64,000 nucleotides of DNA from Zanthoxylum bungeanum. Lineage: Eukaryota > Streptophyta > Magnoliopsida > Sapindales > Rutaceae. This document shows positions 59,614 through 64,000 of the stretch, piece by piece. Each line of letters begins with the position of its first letter. Position 1 is the first letter of the stretch. Location: contig SKCR01033437.1 in NCBI GenBank assembly GCA_019454045.1, forward strand, positions 62,001 to 126,000. Reading direction: 5' to 3'. Position numbers and translations under genes: made by a program. The notes under the pieces are model-generated. The model did not search any database. It saw only the letters and a program-made list of their open reading frames with translations, and was not told the origin of the DNA.

Positions 59614-59684
59614 TTTTCTTTTTCAAGATGTAGAATTTCAAGTAATCAGGTATTGTTTTCTAAACTCTTCTTCTACTTTTTAAG

Positions 59685-59723
59685 ACATTGGGGACAATGT
59701 CTCATTTAGGTTTGGGGGAGGGG
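59685..59723 (+). other. Hairpin plus second purine tract (A3 copy)
   Basis: ACATTGGGGACAATGT followed by TTTAGGTTTGGGGGAGGGG, about 1.2 kb before the 3' LTR; same as in B. Confidence 0.65.
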
Positions 59724-60163
59724 AATAGTTGACTAGTATCTTGTTTTTATTGTGTTATTTTTATTAGATTTTTAGTCAAAAATTTTCAAAAAAATTCAAA
59801 AAAATTAAATTGTTTTATAAAAATTAAAAAAAAATTATTGTTTTTGTGTTTTTAATTTGACTAACAAGGTGAATTTGGTGTGAGATAGCTGTGTAAGGAA
59901 TTCCCACTCCTGAGACGTTTCTCAACCTTTTTCGTAACAAGTTAATTTTTTCTTTATTTCCTTTTGAATTATTTAATTTGTAAATTCTCCATAATACTGA
60001 CTAAAATGGATCTTCATATGCTCAGTTGACATGTATTATCAACATACATGGTAACATACGGACATGAGTTGTAATTGAAAAGTTTGTAATATTCAGTGCT
60101 CTTGTTTAATTGGAGAAAGCATCTAAAAAAATGATGGAATAAAAAACAACATCTGAGATCCAA

Positions 60164-60378
60164 GTAATTAAGTCCGTATGGGTTTTTTAACACCTAGTGC
60201 CCTAAAATCAACTGGTTTGGGAGTCACTGACCTAAAGCTCGTTACATGGATTGAAGATGTTATAAAAAATATTTATATCTGAAATCCGAGTAATTAAGTC
60301 TATAGGGGTGTCTTAAAACCTAGTGCCCTAAAGCCAACTGGTTTGGGAGTCACTGACCCAAAAATCGCTACATGGATG
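60164..60378 (+). repeat. Two-unit tandem duplication in A3 3' untranslated region
   Basis: Two units of about 85 nt with ACCTAGTGCCCTAAARCC and GGTTTGGGAGTCACTGA, homologous to 13827-14060 in B. Confidence 0.7.
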
Positions 60379-60728
60379 GAAGATATTGTATATAAATAAA
60401 AAAAAAATCAAAAAAAAATCAAAAAAAATTCCATTGCTAAAAAAAAGTGTGAAATCTGATATAACTTTAGGACAAAAATATTACTCTCTTTTCAACTACA
60501 CTTATAAATATTGTGGGCACAATGATTTGATTAATACCTCGTTGGTTGTGTATATGAAGAATGGTAAAAATAATCGGATAATTTACTTATTTGGTAATTT
60601 AGAAAGAAAGAAAACAACTCTTAACTTGGAAAAGAAGTTTCACATGTTTAGTTACTAACTTGTTTATTCTCTTTTCTCTTATCTTTTTGCTTTTGTGTGT
60701 ATTAGTTTGACGTTTGTGGGTATCATCA

Positions 60729-60834
60729 CTGTAAGCCCTCACGAGACTATAACTCGTCCACTAGGGACACCTAAGGGTTTAAAGGCTTGCTGCATATGCT
60801 AAATGCAACTGCGATCCCTACAAAAGTGGCTTAG
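60729..60834 (+). other. Conserved stem-closed block before the polypurine tract (A3 copy)
   Basis: Outer stem TAAGCC/GGCTTA intact; inner hairpin TGCAT/ATGCA shortened by substitutions. Confidence 0.7.
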
Positions 60835-60896
60835 TTTAATTTTAATTAGTTATTGTATTTTATTTTTTTTATTTTGCTCGAGGACTAGCAAAATAT

Positions 60897-60910
60897 TAGG
60901 TTTGGGGGTG
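60897..60910 (+). promoter_or_regulatory. Polypurine tract of A3
   Basis: TAGGTTTGGGGGTG directly before the 3' LTR. Confidence 0.85.
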
Positions 60911-62788
60911 TGATGAGCGGAAAATATATCAATATTTACCACCCCTTTTACTTAATATTTTGTATAGTTTCTCGAGTTTTATGAACGTTTTGATGTGTTT
61001 TAGTTTATTTTACAGATAAAATAAAATCCGGACTCAATGGAATCAATCAGGATGAAATATGGAACAAATAAGGGCAAAAACTGGACTTTACATCTGGATT
61101 TTGGTGGTTGGAAACTTGAAATGACGTTCTAACGAAGTACAATTTCAGAAAATTTCAACTTTATGTAATTTTCGTATTTTGGCCATAAATATCTACTCCG
61201 ATATCAGATTGATGTGATTCAAGTTCCTGATTGAAGAAGACTCATAGATCTAAAACTTTGACGTTTGTAGGAATTTTGAATTCTGAAGTTTTCATGACTG
61301 AAATTGATGAAAAATCTGAAATTGTGTTATGTTTAATTACTAAAGTCATTATCAAAAAATAAAAATTGTCAAACTTCCACCAAACATGGTGGAGTGTTTG
61401 GTGCCATGTTTGGTGTCATGTTTGGTGGAGTGTTTGGTGGAGTGTTTTATGGCATGTTTGGTAGAGTATTTTGTGGAGTGTTTGGTGGAGAAATTGGTGG
61501 AAGCCTTTTCTTTGCCTATAAATACCAAGCCATTTCATTTGTAAATTTCATACTTTCCGTAAGGTTCTAATAAGGATCTAAGTACTGTATCTTGTGTGTT
61601 TAGTTTTTGTAATTTTAATTATGTATTTTTATTTCCAATAATAGTAGTAGTTTATTTTCTTTTCATTTCTTTTATGTTTTGGAGTTAATTTTCCGCTAGG
61701 GGAAGGGTGAAGCTTTTATTATTATAGTTTAGATTAATCTCCCTTAAGTATAATATAGAAATTATAATATGGACTAACGGTTATACCGCCTTAATGGCTG
61801 GTTTTATTTATTTGACATAATGTGACACCGCCTATATGGTCGGTCTTTATGTGACAGATGATTACTACCTATATGGCTGGTTTATGGACAAATAATAACA
61901 CCGCATTTATGGTCGGTTGGACTTAATTAAAAATCTGACTTAATCAGGATACCGCCTATATGGTCGCTTGGTAATATCACTGATAATTTCTATATTATAA
62001 TAAGGGAGATTTCTAAATTAGAATTAGTAAAAGTGGATCCCCTAACCCCATCATTTTATTTTTATTCTAGGAAAATGATGAAACACAATATTTACATACT
62101 TAATAATTGATTTAATTATATTATGGGTAATTCTTTAGTTTGTTTATCAAATCTTAAGCTTAATGCTTCTTGTTAACTGGCCATTAATAAGATTGATGTG
62201 GTAAACTTAAAATGAACTTGGAAAATAGATTTTAGGTTTCAGCCTTAGATTCAATAGCCCACAATCTCCCTTAAGGATATATAACTCTTAATAGATTTCC
62301 TTACAGGATAGACATATACATGTCGGACGGGGGTAGCCACAATTGGAACCTGAATAATGAATTTAGGTAACTTGGTTAACATAAACATATGATTAATTGG
62401 GTTATACTGGGTGTTTGCATCTGACCATCGACAGAGGCTTATGCGTATCTTCGTGTTCCAGGTTAGCAAACTGATTTATTACACATATATAAGAGAATCA
62501 ATTCATCATTAGAATAATATTGTGTGGAATCACAACCCTAGATGTTTGTGTCTTTTATTATTTTCCTTAGTATTTTGTTTGTGTTTTAATGTTTTTATTT
62601 ATTTAGCAAATCCACATTCAACCAACCAATCGGCCATCAATCTCTTCTCCCTTTAATTAAATACCTGTAAATAAATAGAATCAATAATTAATAACAATAG
62701 TAGAAATTAAGTCATCGTTGGATTGATATTTTTATACTACTTGAGCGATACGTGCGCTTGCGTTATACGTGTGTGATCACGCCGATCA
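60911..62788 (+). repeat. A3 3' LTR
   Basis: Matches 55203-57014. Minisatellite 61375-61502 is longer than in the 5' LTR. TATA box CTATAAAT at 61516-61523; ACCG/CGGT array 61790-61968. Confidence 0.92.
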
Positions 62789-62793
62789 TACTT

Positions 62794-63017
62794 CATTAGA
62801 CCGTTATTTCAAGTTTCCAATCTCCAAAATTAAAATGTCAAGTCCAGTTTTTGCCCTTATTTGTTCCACATTTCATCCTGATTGATTCCATTAAGTCCCG
62901 ATTTTATTTTATTTGCAAAATAAACTAATATACATCAAAACATTCATAAAACTTGAGAAACTATACAAAATATTAAGTAAAATGGGCGGTAAATAATGAT
63001 ATATTTTATGCTCATCA
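62794..63017 (-). repeat. Element B 5' LTR, terminal U3 part
   Basis: Continues from 55202 after A3 is removed and matches 13080-13301. It ends GCTCATCA, i.e. minus-strand TGATGAGC, the true 5' end of element B. Confidence 0.9.
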
Positions 63018-63092
63018 CACGTCCCTTGGAGACAATCTCTTCCTATCATTTATCTCATTTTTTTGTAATTGTTTCATATTTAGAGATATTAG

Positions 63093-63595
63093 CAGTGTTC
63101 TAAAATGCCCCGCCTAGGCGCGCCTAGGCGGCGCATGTAGGTTCGGCGGCCCATGGCCGCCGCGCCTAGCCCCAAATCGTTGGGACCAGGTGCTCGTCGT
63201 AAATTCATCGGTCAACCACCGTTGACCGATGCATAATTCGAAATTAATTACTTTTTCCGACCGAATTTCACACCTCAATCCTAACCCTAACCTTAATTTT
63301 ACAAAATTAACTCTCTAACTCATCAATTTGAAAAAAAATCCCAATTTAGAGCATAAACCATAATTTCAAAAATCTAATTTTTTTTCTATTTTTGTTAGTT
63401 TCTCATCAAATTGACCATTTATAAATATTAGTCATTACTCAAATAATATTTATCTATGATTAATTTCTCCAAATTATACCAAATTTTAAACCTAATTATA
63501 GAAATTCTCAATTTCCGATTAACCGTCTAGGCTCCGACTAGGCGCTAGGCACTAGGTCGCCGCCCGACTAGCACTTAGCGCATTTTAGAACACTG
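63093..63595. mobile_element. hAT-type MITE, 503 bp
   Basis: Terminal inverted repeats CAGTGTTCTAAAATGC and GCATTTTAGAACACTG are flanked by the perfect 8-bp duplication GATATTAG (63085-63092, 63596-63603). Subterminal GCCTAGGCG-rich segments pair across the element. No transposase. Confidence 0.92.
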
Positions 63596-63639
63596 GATAT
63601 TAGATATAAGCTTGAATTGGATAATTTTTGATATTACAT

Positions 63640-64000
63640 GATAGTGATAACATAAATTATTTAAGTTATGAAATCATTGTATTGTGCTTTAGATCAGAAA
63701 GAATACTATAAAGTGTCAACGTGTAAAAATCTTATGATATTTGGCATAAATTGGAAACTGTGTTTGAGGGGCAAGCCAAGTGAAATTATCAAAGATTAGT
63801 AAATTCACTAGACAATATAAGTTATCTGAGATGAGGCTTTATGAGCGTATACATGATATATTTACTAGGTTTATTGATATAGTAAACTCTCTAGAAGCCT
63901 TAGAAAAATACTTCCCCAATAGTGAGAATGTGAGGAAGGTGATTAGGTCATTGTAATAGCGAAATGGGTTCTACCGCTATACCTATGATGCCGGTGACCA
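63640..64000 (+). pseudogene. Copia gag (UBN2-type) fragment, cut by window edge
   Basis: Broken frames give LYCALDQKEYYKVSTCKNL near 63670, then YERIHDIFTRFIDIVNSLEA and KYFPNSENVRKVIRSL at 63840-63955, followed by a stop. These are the standard UBN2 Gag words of plant copia elements. At least one frameshift (near 63735) and a stop (63954) show decay. The hAT MITE lies just upstream. Confidence 0.75.

Larger units (their letters stand above)
55203..62788 (+). mobile_element. Element A3: non-autonomous LOG-carrying gypsy retrotransposon
   Basis: Complete: 5' LTR 55203-57014, primer site, decayed Gag-like ORF, LOG copy, polypurine tract, 3' LTR 60911-62788. Flanked by TACTT (55198-55202, 62789-62793) inside the 5' LTR of B. 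Same architecture and size (7.6 kb) as A2, but with a U3 of the B type and more coding decay. Confidence 0.93.
11366..63017 (-). mobile_element. Element B: Athila/Tat-type Ty3/gypsy retrotransposon carrying LOG
   Basis: Minus-strand order is: 5' LTR (62794-63017 plus 53404-55202), degenerate tRNA-Asp primer site, gag capsid, gag C-terminus, protease, RT, RNase H, integrase, a small Cys-rich ORF, LOG, polypurine tract, 3' LTR (11366-13301). It is interrupted by A2, D and A3, each with a 5-bp target duplication. Removing these leaves about 12 kb, a normal size for this lineage. gag-pol has several stops and frameshifts, so it is no longer autonomous. The element's own target duplication is not visible because a SINE sits at its 3' LTR end. 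Confidence 0.88.

Noticed and set aside
12270..61968. CCTATATGG units as CArG boxes
   Set aside because: The core has five A/T bases, not the six of CC(A/T)6GG, so a MADS-box site is not supported by sequence alone.

Overview
This is plant nuclear DNA, most likely from a eudicot. It is AT-rich and holds one intact host gene, an F-box gene at 6000-7148. Almost everything else is nested LTR retrotransposons plus two hAT-type MITEs and a tRNA-derived SINE. The species cannot be named from the sequence.

Layout. 1-3463: 3' end of a Ty1/copia element (pol remnant plus LTR). 3464-5999: intergenic. 6000-7148: F-box gene. 7149-9919: downstream host DNA, a dispersed repeat pair and a hAT MITE (8835-9413, 8-bp target duplication). 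9920-11189: probable copia LTR remnant. 11190-11366: SINE. About 11366-63017: one Ty3/gypsy element of the Athila/Tat type on the minus strand (here element B), expanded from about 12 kb to about 52 kb by later insertions. Each insertion can be delimited by its target-site duplication (TSD): A2 (20447-28043, TSD TTGCT), copia element D (28086-52269, TSD GGTTG) and A3 (55203-62788, TSD TACTT). D was itself invaded by C, a gag-only gypsy element (29144-34837, TSD CATAG/CGTAG), and carries an inverted copia-on-copia structure (E, 37149-47001, plus an inverted LTR piece to 48098). 63018-64000: flank with a second hAT MITE (63093-63595, TSD GATATTAG) and a copia gag (UBN2) fragment.

Main observation. 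Element B carries a LONELY GUY (LOG)-type cytokinin-activating enzyme gene at 14644-15255. It lies in sense orientation between pol and the 3' LTR, the place where Athila-type elements carry their env-like ORF. The LOG frame is open over its whole catalytic domain although B's gag-pol is broken. Two shorter elements, A2 and A3, share the LTR ends, tRNA-Asp-type primer site, polypurine tract and 3' untranslated modules of B. They lack capsid and pol, keep a Gag-C-terminal-like ORF, and carry their own, now frameshifted, LOG copies. So LOG has been mobilised as retrotransposon cargo at least twice in this window, apparently with B-like elements as the autonomous partners.

Several non-coding modules are shared by B, A2, A3 and the more distant element C: a 40-nt motif after gag/pol, a hairpin-plus-purine-tract, and a stem-closed block of about 105 nt just before the final polypurine tract. 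The U3 enhancer segment differs: A2 has an array of CACGTG boxes, whereas A3 and B have a CCAAACATGRCA minisatellite. All coordinates were derived by reading and aligning the window by eye; no database search was run.
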